Shown here piece after piece: positions 8,781 to 17,959 of a stretch of DNA of 64,000 nucleotides. The stretch lies in NCBI GenBank assembly GCA_016235165.1, contig JACRLX010000022.1:290297-354296 (forward strand), given 5' to 3'. Position 1 is the first letter of the stretch. Each line of letters starts with the position of its first letter. Made by a program: the position numbers and the translations under genes. Source of the stretch: Rhodocyclales bacterium. GTDB lineage: Bacteria > Pseudomonadota > Gammaproteobacteria > Burkholderiales > Rhodocyclaceae. Below the pieces are notes generated by a model, which saw nothing but the letters and a program-made list of their open reading frames with translations, searched no databases and was not told where the DNA came from.

Positions 8781-10351
8781 ATTCAAGAAGCCTCGGCGTG
8801 GTTGCGGCGTTGATCCTGGCGCTGGGCGCCGGCTACTGGGCCGGCGCGCGCAAGACGCGCGCCGGCCCAGGCGAGACGGTGAGCGGAGCCGCTCCGGCCG
8901 CTACCGCCGATGCCACGGCGCCAAAGCCGCGCAAGCTGCTTTACTACCGCAATCCCATGGGCCTGGCGGATACCTCTGCCTCGCCGAAGAAAGACTCCAT
9001 GGGCATGGATTACATCCCCGTCTATGAGGGCGAAGACGAGGGTGTGGCGCCAGGCGAGGTGAAGATCGGTACCGAAAAAGTGCAGAAGCTCGGCGTCCGT
9101 ACCGAAGCCGCGACGCGACGCGAGCTGGTGCGCCAGGTGACGGCGGCGGGCCGCGTGGAGGTGGACGAGCGCCGGCTGCACAACGTGGCGCCGAAGTTCG
9201 AAGGCTGGGTCGAGCGTCTGCATGTCGATGCCACGGGCCAGCCGGTGAGCCGGGGCCAGCCGCTGTTCGAGGTGTATAGCCCCGAGCTGGTTTCGGCCCA
9301 GCGTGAATATGTGGTCGCCGCGAAAGGCCTCGCGGCGCTCAAGGACGCCGGCACCGAGATGCAGGCCGGCATGCGCCAACTGGCCGAGGCGAGCCTCTCG
9401 CGGCTGTCCAACTGGGACATATCCGAGGAGCAGATCAAGGCCCTGGCCGGCGGCGGCGAGGCCAGGCGTACGCTGAGCTTTCGCGCGCCGGCGGGCGGCG
9501 TGGTGATGGAAAAGAAAGCGGTGGCAGGCATGCGCTTCATGCCCGGCGAAATGCTCTACCAGATCGCCGACCTGTCCTCGGTCTGGGTCGTCGCCGATGT
9601 CTTCGAGCAGGACATCGGCCTGGCCAGAGTCGGCGCCGGCGCCACGGTGAGAATCAATGCCTACCCGGACAAGGAGTTCAGGGGCCGCGTCAGCTACGTG
9701 TATCCGACGCTGAAGGCCGAGACGCGCACCGTGCCCGTGCGCGTGGAACTGGCTAATCCAGGCATGCTGCTGAAACCAGGCATGTTTGCCCAGGTGGCGC
9801 TGGCCGTCGGTGCCAGGGCCGATGTCCTTGCGGTGCCCCTGTCGGCCGTGATCGACAGCGGGACGCGACGCATCGTGCTGGTGCAGACCGCGCCCGGCCG
9901 CTTCGCGCCGCGCGAGGTCAAGCTTGGCGCGCGCAGCGACGCTTATGTCGAAGTCATGGAGGGCGTGGTCGCCGGCGATATGGTGGTAGTCGCCGCCAAC
10001 TTCCTGATCGATGCCGAAAGCAATCTCAAGGCGGCGCTGGGCGGCCTCGGCGGCGCCGCGCCGGCGGCTGCGGACAAGGCCGGCGTCAGCCACCGGGCAA
10101 CGGGTACCCTGGACGCCGTGGATCCCAGGTCGGGCAGCGTTACCGTGAGCCACGGTCCGGTGGCCAGCCTGAAGTGGCCGGCAATGACCATGGATTTCAT
10201 CCTCGCCAGTCCGGCACTGGCAAACAAGCTCAAGCCCGGCAGTGCCGTTGGCATCGAGTTCGTCGAACGCAAGCCCGGCGAGTGGGTGATCACGCGCATG
10301 GAGGCGGCGCCGGCCGCCGCGGCCACCGTTTCGCCACACCGGGGCCACTGA
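8777..10351 (+). CDS. cusB: CusB-like periplasmic adaptor with C-terminal CusF-like domain
   Basis: ATG at 8777 overlapping upstream TGA; 'YYRNPMGLADTSASPKKDSMGMDYIPVYEGE' heavy-metal-binding motif; C-terminal 'GTLDAVDPRSGSVTVSHGPVASLKWPAMTMDFIL'. Confidence 0.9.
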   Translation: MNSRSLGVVAALILALGAGYWAGARKTRAGPGETVSGAAPAATADATAPKPRKLLYYRNPMGLADTSASPKKDSMGMDYIPVYEGEDEGVAPGEVKIGTEKVQKLGVRTEAATRRELVRQVTAAGRVEVDERRLHNVAPKFEGWVERLHVDATGQPVSRGQPLFEVYSPELVSAQREYVVAAKGLAALKDAGTEMQAGMRQLAEASLSRLSNWDISEEQIKALAGGGEARRTLSFRAPAGGVVMEKKAVAGMRFMPGEMLYQIADLSSVWVVADVFEQDIGLARVGAGATVRINAYPDKEFRGRVSYVYPTLKAETRTVPVRVELANPGMLLKPGMFAQVALAVGARADVLAVPLSAVIDSGTRRIVLVQTAPGRFAPREVKLGARSDAYVEVMEGVVAGDMVVVAANFLIDAESNLKAALGGLGGAAPAAADKAGVSHRATGTLDAVDPRSGSVTVSHGPVASLKWPAMTMDFILASPALANKLKPGSAVGIEFVERKPGEWVITRMEAAPAAAATVSPHRGH

Positions 10352-10352
10352 A

Positions 10353-13300
10353 ATGCTGAATGGCCTGATCGACTGGTCAGCGCGGAACAAGTTCCTCGTC
10401 CTGCTGGCGACGCTGTTCGTCATCCTCGGCGGCGTCTTCGCTGTGCTGCGCACGCCGATCGACGCCTTGCCCGACCTCTCCGACGTGCAGGTGATCGTCT
10501 ATTCCGAGTACCCAGGCCAGGCGCCGCAGGTGGTCGAGGACCAGGTCACCTATCCGCTGACCACGGCCATGCTCTCGGTGCCGAAATCCAAGGTGGTGCG
10601 CGGCTTTTCCTTTTTCGGCGCCTCCTTCGTCTACATCATCTTCGAGGACGGCACCGACATCTACTGGGCGCGCTCGCGGGTGCTCGAATACCTCAACTTT
10701 GCCTCGGGGCGCATGCCGCGCGGCGTAGTACCGCAGCTCGGGCCGGATGCCACCGGCGTAGGCTGGGTGTACCAGTACGCGCTGCTGGCGAAGGACAAGA
10801 CCTTGGCCGAATTGCGTTCCGTGCAGGACTGGTTCCTGCGCTACCAACTGACCAAGGCCCACGGCGTCGCCGAAGTGGCCAGCATCGGCGGCTTCGTCCA
10901 GACCTACCAGGTCACCGTCGATCCGGTCAAGCTGCGCGCCTACGGCATCCCGCTGATGAAGGTGGCGCAGGCGATCCGTGATTCCAACCGCGACGTCGGC
11001 GGGCGCGTGGTCGAGATGGCCGAGACCGAGTACATGGTACGCGGCAAGGGCTACCTCGCCGGCCGCGGCGATATCGAGAAGCTGGCGGTGAAGAGCGAGA
11101 AGGGAACGCCGGTGCTGATCCGCGACATCGCCCGCGTTGAGCTGGTTCCCGACGAGCGGCGCGGCGTCACCGAGCTCGACGGCGAGGGCGAGGTGGTTTC
11201 GGGCATCGCCATGGCGCGCTACGGCCAGAACGCGCTGGAAGTCATCCATAACCTCAAGGACAAGATCGCCGAGATCGGCCCCGGCCTGCCGCCGGGAGTG
11301 ACCGTGCAGACCGTGTACGACCGCTCGCAACTGATCCACCGCGCCATCGAGACCCTCAAGCGCACCCTGCTGGAAGAGTCGCTGATCGTCGCCTTGGTCT
11401 GCGTCGTCTTCCTGCTCCACGTGCGCAGCGCCCTGGTCGCGATCCTGATGCTGCCGGTGGGTATTTTGATCGCGTTCATCGCCATGCGCCTCTTGGGCAT
11501 GAACTCCAACCTGATGAGCCTGGGCGGCATCGCCATCGCCATCGGCGCCATGATCGACGCTGCGATCGTCATGATCGAGAACGCGCACAAGCACCTGGAA
11601 CGGCTGAAGGACGGCGGGTCGCGCAGCGAGGCCATGATCGACGCCTGTAAAGAGGTGGGGCCGGCGCTGTTCTTTTCGCTCCTGATCATCACCGTGTCCT
11701 TCCTGCCGGTGTTCACCCTGGAAGGGCAGGAGGGGAGGTTGTTCTCGCCGCTGGCCTGGACCAAGACCTTCGCCATGGCCGGCGCGGCGCTACTCTCGGT
11801 GACCCTGGTGCCGGTGCTGATGATGATCTTCATTCGCGGCCGCATCCTGCCCGAGGCGAGGAATCCGGTGAATCGGGTGCTGATCTGGCTCTACCGGCCC
11901 GTCATCGCCGCCGTGATGCGCTGGAGGATCGGCACCATCGTGCTGGCGATCGCCGCCCTGGCGGTGACCATCTACCCGGCCTCGCGCCTGGGCAGCGAGT
12001 TCATGCCCACACTCAACGAAGGCACGCTGTTTTACATGCCGACCTCGCTGCCGGGCATGTCGATCACCAAGGCCGCCGAACTTCTGCAGACGCAGAACAA
12101 GATCATCAAGAGTTTCCCCGAAGTCGAGTCGGTGTACGGCAAGGCGGGTCGCGCCAATACCGCGACCGACCCGGCGCCGACCGAGATGTTCGAGACCGTG
12201 ATCAACCTCAGACCCGAAACGGAATGGCGCCCCGGCATGACGACCGACAAGCTGGTCGCCGAACTGGACAAGGCCCTGCAGTTTCCCGGCGTGGCCAACT
12301 CCTGGACCATGCCGATCAAGGCGCGCATCGACATGCTGTCGACGGGCATACGCACGCCGATCGGGATCAAGGTTTTCGGCAAGGATCTCGCCGAGATGGA
12401 GAAGCTGGCCAGGGAAATCGAGGCCGTGGTCAAGGAGGTGCCGGGCACCACCAGTGCCTTCGCCGAACGCATCACCGGCGGCTTCTACCTCAACATCGAG
12501 CCCGACCGCGAGCAAATGGCGCGCTACGGTCTGGCGATCGGTGACTTGCAGGACGTGATCGGCACCGCGCTGGGCGGCGAAATGGTCACCACCACCGTGG
12601 AAGGCCGCGAGCGCTATGGCGTCACGGTGCGCTATCCGCGCGAGCTGCGTGCCGATCCGCAGCAGATCGCGCGCGAGGTGCTGGTGCCGACCATGGGCGG
12701 GGCGATGGTCCCGCTCGGGCAACTGGCCAGGGTCGCCGTCGCCAAGGGGACGCCCGGCATCCGCACCGAGAATTCCCTGCTCTCGGCCTACATCTACGTT
12801 GACATCCGCGAGCGCGACATCGGCGGCTATGTCGCCGATGCGAAACAGGCGGTCGCAGCGAAAGTGAAGTTTCCGCCCGGCTACTACGTCGCCTGGAGCG
12901 GCCAGTTCGAATACATGGAACGCGCCATCGCGAAAATGAAAATCGTGATTCCGGTGACCCTGCTCTCGATCTTCCTCCTGCTCTACCTAAACTTCCGGCG
13001 CCTGACCGAGACCCTGATCGTGATGCTCTCGGTGCCCTTCGCCCTGGTCGGCGGCGTCTGGCTGATGTGGCTGCTCGGCTACAACCTTTCGGTGGCGGTG
13101 GCGGTCGGCTTTATTGCCCTGGCCGGCGTCGCGGCCGAGACCGGGGTGGTGATGCTGATCTACCTCGATCACGCCTGGGAGGCGGCGCAGGCGCGCTGCG
13201 CCGCCGAAAATCGGCGTCCCGCCAGCGCCGACTTGTATGCCGCGGTGATGGAAGGTGCCGTCGAGCGCGTGCGGCCGAAGATGATGACCGTGACGGCGAT

Positions 13301-13466
13301 CATGGCCGGCCTGCTGCCGATCATGTGGGGCACGGGCACCGGCTCGGAAGTCATGAGCCGCATCGCCGCGCCGATGGTCGGCGGCATGGTTTCCTCGACC
13401 GTGCTGACCCTGATCGTGATTCCGGCGATCTATGCGCTGGTGAAGGAGTGGCGGCTGCGGCGGTGA
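10353..13466 (+). CDS. cusA: CusA-like heavy-metal RND permease
   Basis: 1037 aa; 'DALPDLSDVQVIVYSEYPGQAPQVVEDQVTYPLTTAML', 'AMIDAAIVMIENAHKHLE', 'GVAAETGVVMLIYLDHA'. Confidence 0.94.
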   Translation: MLNGLIDWSARNKFLVLLATLFVILGGVFAVLRTPIDALPDLSDVQVIVYSEYPGQAPQVVEDQVTYPLTTAMLSVPKSKVVRGFSFFGASFVYIIFEDGTDIYWARSRVLEYLNFASGRMPRGVVPQLGPDATGVGWVYQYALLAKDKTLAELRSVQDWFLRYQLTKAHGVAEVASIGGFVQTYQVTVDPVKLRAYGIPLMKVAQAIRDSNRDVGGRVVEMAETEYMVRGKGYLAGRGDIEKLAVKSEKGTPVLIRDIARVELVPDERRGVTELDGEGEVVSGIAMARYGQNALEVIHNLKDKIAEIGPGLPPGVTVQTVYDRSQLIHRAIETLKRTLLEESLIVALVCVVFLLHVRSALVAILMLPVGILIAFIAMRLLGMNSNLMSLGGIAIAIGAMIDAAIVMIENAHKHLERLKDGGSRSEAMIDACKEVGPALFFSLLIITVSFLPVFTLEGQEGRLFSPLAWTKTFAMAGAALLSVTLVPVLMMIFIRGRILPEARNPVNRVLIWLYRPVIAAVMRWRIGTIVLAIAALAVTIYPASRLGSEFMPTLNEGTLFYMPTSLPGMSITKAAELLQTQNKIIKSFPEVESVYGKAGRANTATDPAPTEMFETVINLRPETEWRPGMTTDKLVAELDKALQFPGVANSWTMPIKARIDMLSTGIRTPIGIKVFGKDLAEMEKLAREIEAVVKEVPGTTSAFAERITGGFYLNIEPDREQMARYGLAIGDLQDVIGTALGGEMVTTTVEGRERYGVTVRYPRELRADPQQIAREVLVPTMGGAMVPLGQLARVAVAKGTPGIRTENSLLSAYIYVDIRERDIGGYVADAKQAVAAKVKFPPGYYVAWSGQFEYMERAIAKMKIVIPVTLLSIFLLLYLNFRRLTETLIVMLSVPFALVGGVWLMWLLGYNLSVAVAVGFIALAGVAAETGVVMLIYLDHAWEAAQARCAAENRRPASADLYAAVMEGAVERVRPKMMTVTAIMAGLLPIMWGTGTGSEVMSRIAAPMVGGMVSSTVLTLIVIPAIYALVKEWRLRR

Positions 13467-13492
13467 AAAAAAGCGGCGCCCGCAGGCGCCGC
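13466..13492 (-). terminator. intrinsic terminator of the idr-like operon
   Basis: GCGGCGCC-CGCA-GGCGCCGC; on the minus strand followed by TTTTTTT; lies between convergent cusA and idrA-like stops. Confidence 0.8.
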
Positions 13493-13513
13493 GAATGGGA
13501 GAGAAACAAGCGT

Positions 13514-16207
13514 TCAGACGATGTTGCGCGGCTTCAAACTCATGGCCGTGAAGTTGTGCTTGTACGGCGATTCACCCATCTTGGTCAGCACGCCGCGACC
13601 GAGCTTGTAGCGGTAGTTGTTGGTCATCGGATCGGGAACTGCCGAGACCACCGAGTTGGCCGGCGCGCCGGGGAAGTTGAAGTTGGCCATGGCCACGCCT
13701 TCGCGCATCTCGTCCGAGACGATGGCCACGGCAACGAACTGGCCTTCGGTGGTCTTGATGTGGCCGTCCTTCATAAGGTTGTTGAAGTTGAGGTCGGCGT
13801 CGAGCACGCCCTGCGGCTGGCCCACCTGTACATACACCGCGTCGTTATGCACCTGGACGAAGTCGCCCGACTCGATGCCCTTCTTCTTCGCGTCGTTGGG
13901 ATGGACGATGAGGAAGGGATAGGGCCAGCGCTGGCTGAGGTAGGGCTTGCGCAGGTCGTCGAAACCGGATTGCCAGGTCTCGTTGATGCGGCCGTTGGTG
14001 ACCCAGATTTCGCCCTTCTCGGTGCGTGGCTTGATGGCCTCGTAGAACTGGATCCAGCCGGCGAACTTCCACGGACTCTTCAACAGGATGGCCTTGCCCG
14101 AGTGGGTGTTGAAGGCGTAAAGCCACTTGCGCTTGACTTCCTGCCCTTCGATCTCCTCCCAGTCGTTGCTCGGATCGTGCAGGCGCGGGGTACCGATCAG
14201 CTTGCCGTCCTTCATGCGGATCGGCGTCTGGATGCCCTCGGTGCCGTAAGTCCGCAGCAGTTCCTGCGCGGGCTGGTTCATCCCTTTGGCCTTGACCACC
14301 AGCGGGTGGTAGTTGAGCACGCCGTTGCGGCCGAAGCGCGCCGCTTCCTCGAACACGTCGTTGGAGTTCTTCCAGTTGTAGCCACCGTCGGCGTCGTAGC
14401 CCATCTTCTGCGCGAACTTCTGTACCGCCCACCAGTCGGGCTTGGCATCGCCCGGCGCGTCGTAGAACTTCGAATAGAGGCGCAGGCGGCGCTCGGAATT
14501 GCAGCGCGTGAAATTATCCTCGCCCCAGGTTGCCGCCGGCAGCACGATGTCGGCGAATTCGGTACCGACCGGCACGCAGGGATAGATGTCGGAATCCACC
14601 ATCACCATGCCGCCCGAATCGACACGCTGTTTCAGGACCTCGAAGATCGCCGCGCGGTCGAGCTTGGTGATCTGGTGCGGATTGCCGCGCGTCAGCGAGT
14701 TCAGCTTGTCGCCCAGAGCCTGCGAGGCCATCATCGCCGCGACCCAGGTGGTGCCGAAGACCCAGGTGAATTTGACCTGGTCGGTCATTACCCACTGGTC
14801 GAGGTTGAAGCTCTTCTTGCGCCGCCCCGGGTACTTCTCGGGGTTGAGCCAGCCCGAACCGCCGCCGGCGCCCATCATGCCGCGCTGGTGGCCGCCGCCG
14901 CGGGAAATCATGCGCCCCGGCCGGTTGCCGGCGCCACAGATCAGGCCCAGGCTGGCCAGCGAGGTGGTGTTCATGTAGTTGTTGGACCAGTAGTTGCCCT
15001 TCTCCAGCATGAACGAGGTCTTCGGTCGCTTGCCATTCACCGGCTTGGCGATCCACTCGGCCGCCTTGCGGATGTCCTCGGCCTTGAGGCCGGTCATCTT
15101 CGCCGCCACGTCGAGCTTGGACTCTTCCTGCGCGAGGATGAACTTCTTGTAGTCCTCCCAGTCGCTCTGCCAGGTGCCCCAGGTGGTGCGCCACTGCCAG
15201 CCGGTGTTGCGCGTGCCGCGGCCGTAGCCGGAATCCACTTCCCAGGAATTGGCGATCCACTTGTCGATGAACTCCTGGTCCTGCCAGCCGTTCTCGATGA
15301 CGATGCGGGCCAGCGCCATGTGCAGCACGGCATCGGTGCCGGGGATGATGCCCAGCCACAAGCCACGCCCTTCGCGTTCCGCCCAGGCCGGACCCATGGT
15401 CTTGTGCGGCGTGACGAAGATGAACTTCTTGTTGCCCGGCATCATCCAGGTGGTGAACAGCGTGGTCTTGGTCTCGTAGGGATCGACCCCGGAAAGGAAG
15501 GCCACCTCGCAGTCGGCCCAGTCCTGGTAGCTGGCGGCGAAGGAGTCGATGCCGACGTCGTCGAGGCCGGTAGCGTCGTTGGTATTCGAGCACTTGTCGT
15601 GCGGCGCGATCGCCGGCGTGCCGACCGAGGTCATGCCCAGCTTGGTGATGGCGTAGGTGTTCTCGAAGTACTGGTAGGAGTACATCTTGATCGCCCAGGC
15701 GTGTTCGCCATACTTGGCGATGATGTACTTCGAGATGTCGGCCATTACTTCGGTCGCCAGATCCCAGGACACGGGCATCAAGGTGCCGCGCACCCGGATC
15801 ATCGGGTATTGCAGGCGTTCCGAAGTACGGTTGTCCGGATTGAAGCACTTCTGCGCCAGGGTGCCGCCGCGTATCGAATGGTTGCCGCCGACGTTGACCA
15901 CCTTGGCATCACGGTCCGGTACTACCACGACGTGGTGCGGTTTGCCCTTGTGGCGCACGATGTTGTGCTGCGAGGGGCTGATCCAGGCCGCGGTGTTCAA
16001 CAACTGATTGGGGAAATCCACCCCCAGCGCGTTCTTCGCCGCGCTGCGTTCGCCTTCCTTGCCCACCGGCCAGCGATACACCTTGTAGCCGCAAGCCACG
16101 GTGCAGTAGTCGCAGGCCGTGGTCAACACCTCGGCATTCTTCGGCGGCAAGGGTACGGATTCCTTGGCGAAGACGCCATAGTTGCCGGATTTGTCTTTTT
16201 CGCTCAT
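13514..16207 (-). CDS. idrA: AioA/IdrA-family molybdopterin oxidoreductase catalytic subunit (predicted iodate reductase large subunit)
   Basis: 'TTACDYCTVACGYKVYRWPVG' Fe-S motif of the arsenite oxidase family, Mo-bisPGD domains; adjacent Rieske subunit and two di-haem peroxidases; start MSEKDKSG at 16207. Confidence 0.8.
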   Translation of the reverse strand: MSEKDKSGNYGVFAKESVPLPPKNAEVLTTACDYCTVACGYKVYRWPVGKEGERSAAKNALGVDFPNQLLNTAAWISPSQHNIVRHKGKPHHVVVVPDRDAKVVNVGGNHSIRGGTLAQKCFNPDNRTSERLQYPMIRVRGTLMPVSWDLATEVMADISKYIIAKYGEHAWAIKMYSYQYFENTYAITKLGMTSVGTPAIAPHDKCSNTNDATGLDDVGIDSFAASYQDWADCEVAFLSGVDPYETKTTLFTTWMMPGNKKFIFVTPHKTMGPAWAEREGRGLWLGIIPGTDAVLHMALARIVIENGWQDQEFIDKWIANSWEVDSGYGRGTRNTGWQWRTTWGTWQSDWEDYKKFILAQEESKLDVAAKMTGLKAEDIRKAAEWIAKPVNGKRPKTSFMLEKGNYWSNNYMNTTSLASLGLICGAGNRPGRMISRGGGHQRGMMGAGGGSGWLNPEKYPGRRKKSFNLDQWVMTDQVKFTWVFGTTWVAAMMASQALGDKLNSLTRGNPHQITKLDRAAIFEVLKQRVDSGGMVMVDSDIYPCVPVGTEFADIVLPAATWGEDNFTRCNSERRLRLYSKFYDAPGDAKPDWWAVQKFAQKMGYDADGGYNWKNSNDVFEEAARFGRNGVLNYHPLVVKAKGMNQPAQELLRTYGTEGIQTPIRMKDGKLIGTPRLHDPSNDWEEIEGQEVKRKWLYAFNTHSGKAILLKSPWKFAGWIQFYEAIKPRTEKGEIWVTNGRINETWQSGFDDLRKPYLSQRWPYPFLIVHPNDAKKKGIESGDFVQVHNDAVYVQVGQPQGVLDADLNFNNLMKDGHIKTTEGQFVAVAIVSDEMREGVAMANFNFPGAPANSVVSAVPDPMTNNYRYKLGRGVLTKMGESPYKHNFTAMSLKPRNIV

Positions 16208-16217
16208 GTCGATCTCC

Positions 16218-16781
16218 TCAAGCCTTGCGGCCGCCGGCCACATTGGCCGAGTAGCCCCAGATCAGGCCCATCACGCCGACGGCATAGATGTCGTCGCCCT
16301 GGGTTTCCAGCAGGATCTGCGGCAGGCTTTCGGTGCCGTGGCCGGAAACCACCATGCCGTGACGGGTCAGGTCGAAGGTGGTCAGGTGCAGCGGGCAGGG
16401 GCCGAGCACCTGGTGCCTGGCCTTGTAGGTGCCGTCGAGCGGACCGCCCATGTGGGTGCATTGCTGGTTGAAGGCCACCACGTCGCTCTCGGCGCCGATG
16501 CCGGCGCCGGCCGGCGCCCCGAGCTTGACCAGGATGTTGCGTACGTCCTTGTAGGGATAGGCGAACTCGACCGGAACGCCGGCCTTGAGGGCGGAGAGCT
16601 TGCCGATCTTCTGTCGCGGATAGTCGGCCTTCAGCGCCTGCGCCGCATAGCTCAACCCCGGCAGGGCGGCAAGGGTGATGATGGCGCCGCCGGACAGAAG
16701 GAACTGGCGCCGGCTCATGCAGGCACGTTCGCCCTGCTCGTGATCGTGGTCAACGTCGTGTAACGGTATGGATTTCATCAT
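16218..16781 (-). CDS. idrB: Tat-exported Rieske [2Fe-2S] subunit (IdrB/AioB-like)
   Basis: Twin-arginine signal MSRRQFLLSGGAIITLAALPG; Rieske motifs 'CTHMGGPLDG' and 'CPLHLTTFD'. Confidence 0.85.
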   Translation of the reverse strand: MMKSIPLHDVDHDHEQGERACMSRRQFLLSGGAIITLAALPGLSYAAQALKADYPRQKIGKLSALKAGVPVEFAYPYKDVRNILVKLGAPAGAGIGAESDVVAFNQQCTHMGGPLDGTYKARHQVLGPCPLHLTTFDLTRHGMVVSGHGTESLPQILLETQGDDIYAVGVMGLIWGYSANVAGGRKA

Positions 16782-16787
16782 GTTCTC

Positions 16788-17948
16788 CTATCGCGCGATC
16801 TTCATCGGCTGGTAAGGCGGCAGCTTGGGTGGATCCATCAGCAGCGGTTTGTCCATTGACAGCGCTTCGAGGAAAGCCACCAGGTCCTTCTTTTCCTGGT
16901 CGGTCAGCCCCAGCGCCTTGATCAGCGGGCTCTTGTTCGGCCCGGTCGTGCCGCCGCCCTTGTTGTAGAAATCGACCACTTCTTCGAGCGTGTAGAAAAC
17001 GCCGTTGTGCATGAAGGGTGCGGTGTATTTCAGCTCGCGCAAGGAGGGCGTTCTGAACTTGCCGATATCCTTGGGGTTCTTGGTCACGTAGTAGTAGCCG
17101 TGATCCAGGTCGGCGCCGCGATAGCCCTTCTCGCTGATGCCCTTCTGGTAGTGTTCCCAGCGATGGGTGATCTGGTACAGCGGCTCGCTCTTGAACACTT
17201 CGTTTTCCGGCACGCCCAGCGAATGGAACTTCTGGTCGGAGGCCAGCGGCCCGTTGTGGCACTGGATGCAGCCGGCCTTGCCGTTGTAGAGCGCCATGCC
17301 GCGCTGCGCCGAATCCGTCATGGCCTTCTTGTCGCCCGCCATGTAGCGGTCGAAGGGCACCTGTTTGGCATCCGAAACCAGGGTGCGCTCGAAGGCGGCG
17401 ATCGCCATGTAGGCCTGGGTCATGCGCGGCCACTCGCTGCCGAACACCTTCTTGAAGCGCTCGACGTATTCCGGGATGAAGCGCAGGCGCATTTCCATCA
17501 GTGAGCGATCGCCGTTGCCGGCGACGTTGCCCTCGGCGGCGGCAGGTGCCTGGGCTTCCAGGCTGGTGACGTTGCCTTCCCAGAACAGCTTGTTGTAGTA
17601 GGCCGAGTTCAATACCGTTTGCGAATTGCGCCAGTGCTGGGTGCCGGGATAGCCGCGCGAGATTTCGCCGGCGTCGCCCCAGCCCTTGGATGGCTCGTGG
17701 CAAACCACGCAGGGCGAACTGGCGTCGCCGCCGAGGCGGCTGTCCCAGAACAGCATCTTGCCCAACTCGATCTTGGCTGTCGTCATCGGATTGTCGGCGG
17801 GAACCGGCACCGCGGGCAGCGGCCCGAGCGGCGGAAAGCCGGCGGACTTCGCCATCGGCTTGTCGGCGGCGGCCGCAGGCAGAATGGCCGTCACGGTCAG
17901 GGCCGTTGCGAGGGCAGCGGCCAAGGTGGTGCGTTTGAGTGTCGTCAT
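16788..17948 (-). CDS. di-haem cytochrome c peroxidase/MauG-family protein (IdrP-like)
   Basis: CVVCH and CIQCH haem motifs; signal peptide; 'LKYTAPFMHNGVFYTLEEVVDFYNKGGG'. Confidence 0.88.
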   Translation of the reverse strand: MTTLKRTTLAAALATALTVTAILPAAAADKPMAKSAGFPPLGPLPAVPVPADNPMTTAKIELGKMLFWDSRLGGDASSPCVVCHEPSKGWGDAGEISRGYPGTQHWRNSQTVLNSAYYNKLFWEGNVTSLEAQAPAAAEGNVAGNGDRSLMEMRLRFIPEYVERFKKVFGSEWPRMTQAYMAIAAFERTLVSDAKQVPFDRYMAGDKKAMTDSAQRGMALYNGKAGCIQCHNGPLASDQKFHSLGVPENEVFKSEPLYQITHRWEHYQKGISEKGYRGADLDHGYYYVTKNPKDIGKFRTPSLRELKYTAPFMHNGVFYTLEEVVDFYNKGGGTTGPNKSPLIKALGLTDQEKKDLVAFLEALSMDKPLLMDPPKLPPYQPMKIAR

Positions 17949-17959
17949 GATCCTCTCCC

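Noticed and set aside
13067-16471. 1134-aa plus-strand ORF antisense to the idrA-like gene
   Set aside because: Shadow ORF from high GC3; low-complexity Arg/His/Val translation, while the minus strand encodes a clear molybdoenzyme.
13514-16781. Annotation as classical arsenite oxidase AioAB
   Set aside because: Two linked di-haem peroxidases, a Cys at the fourth Fe-S position and changed pocket residues fit Idr better. Not fully excluded without a tree.
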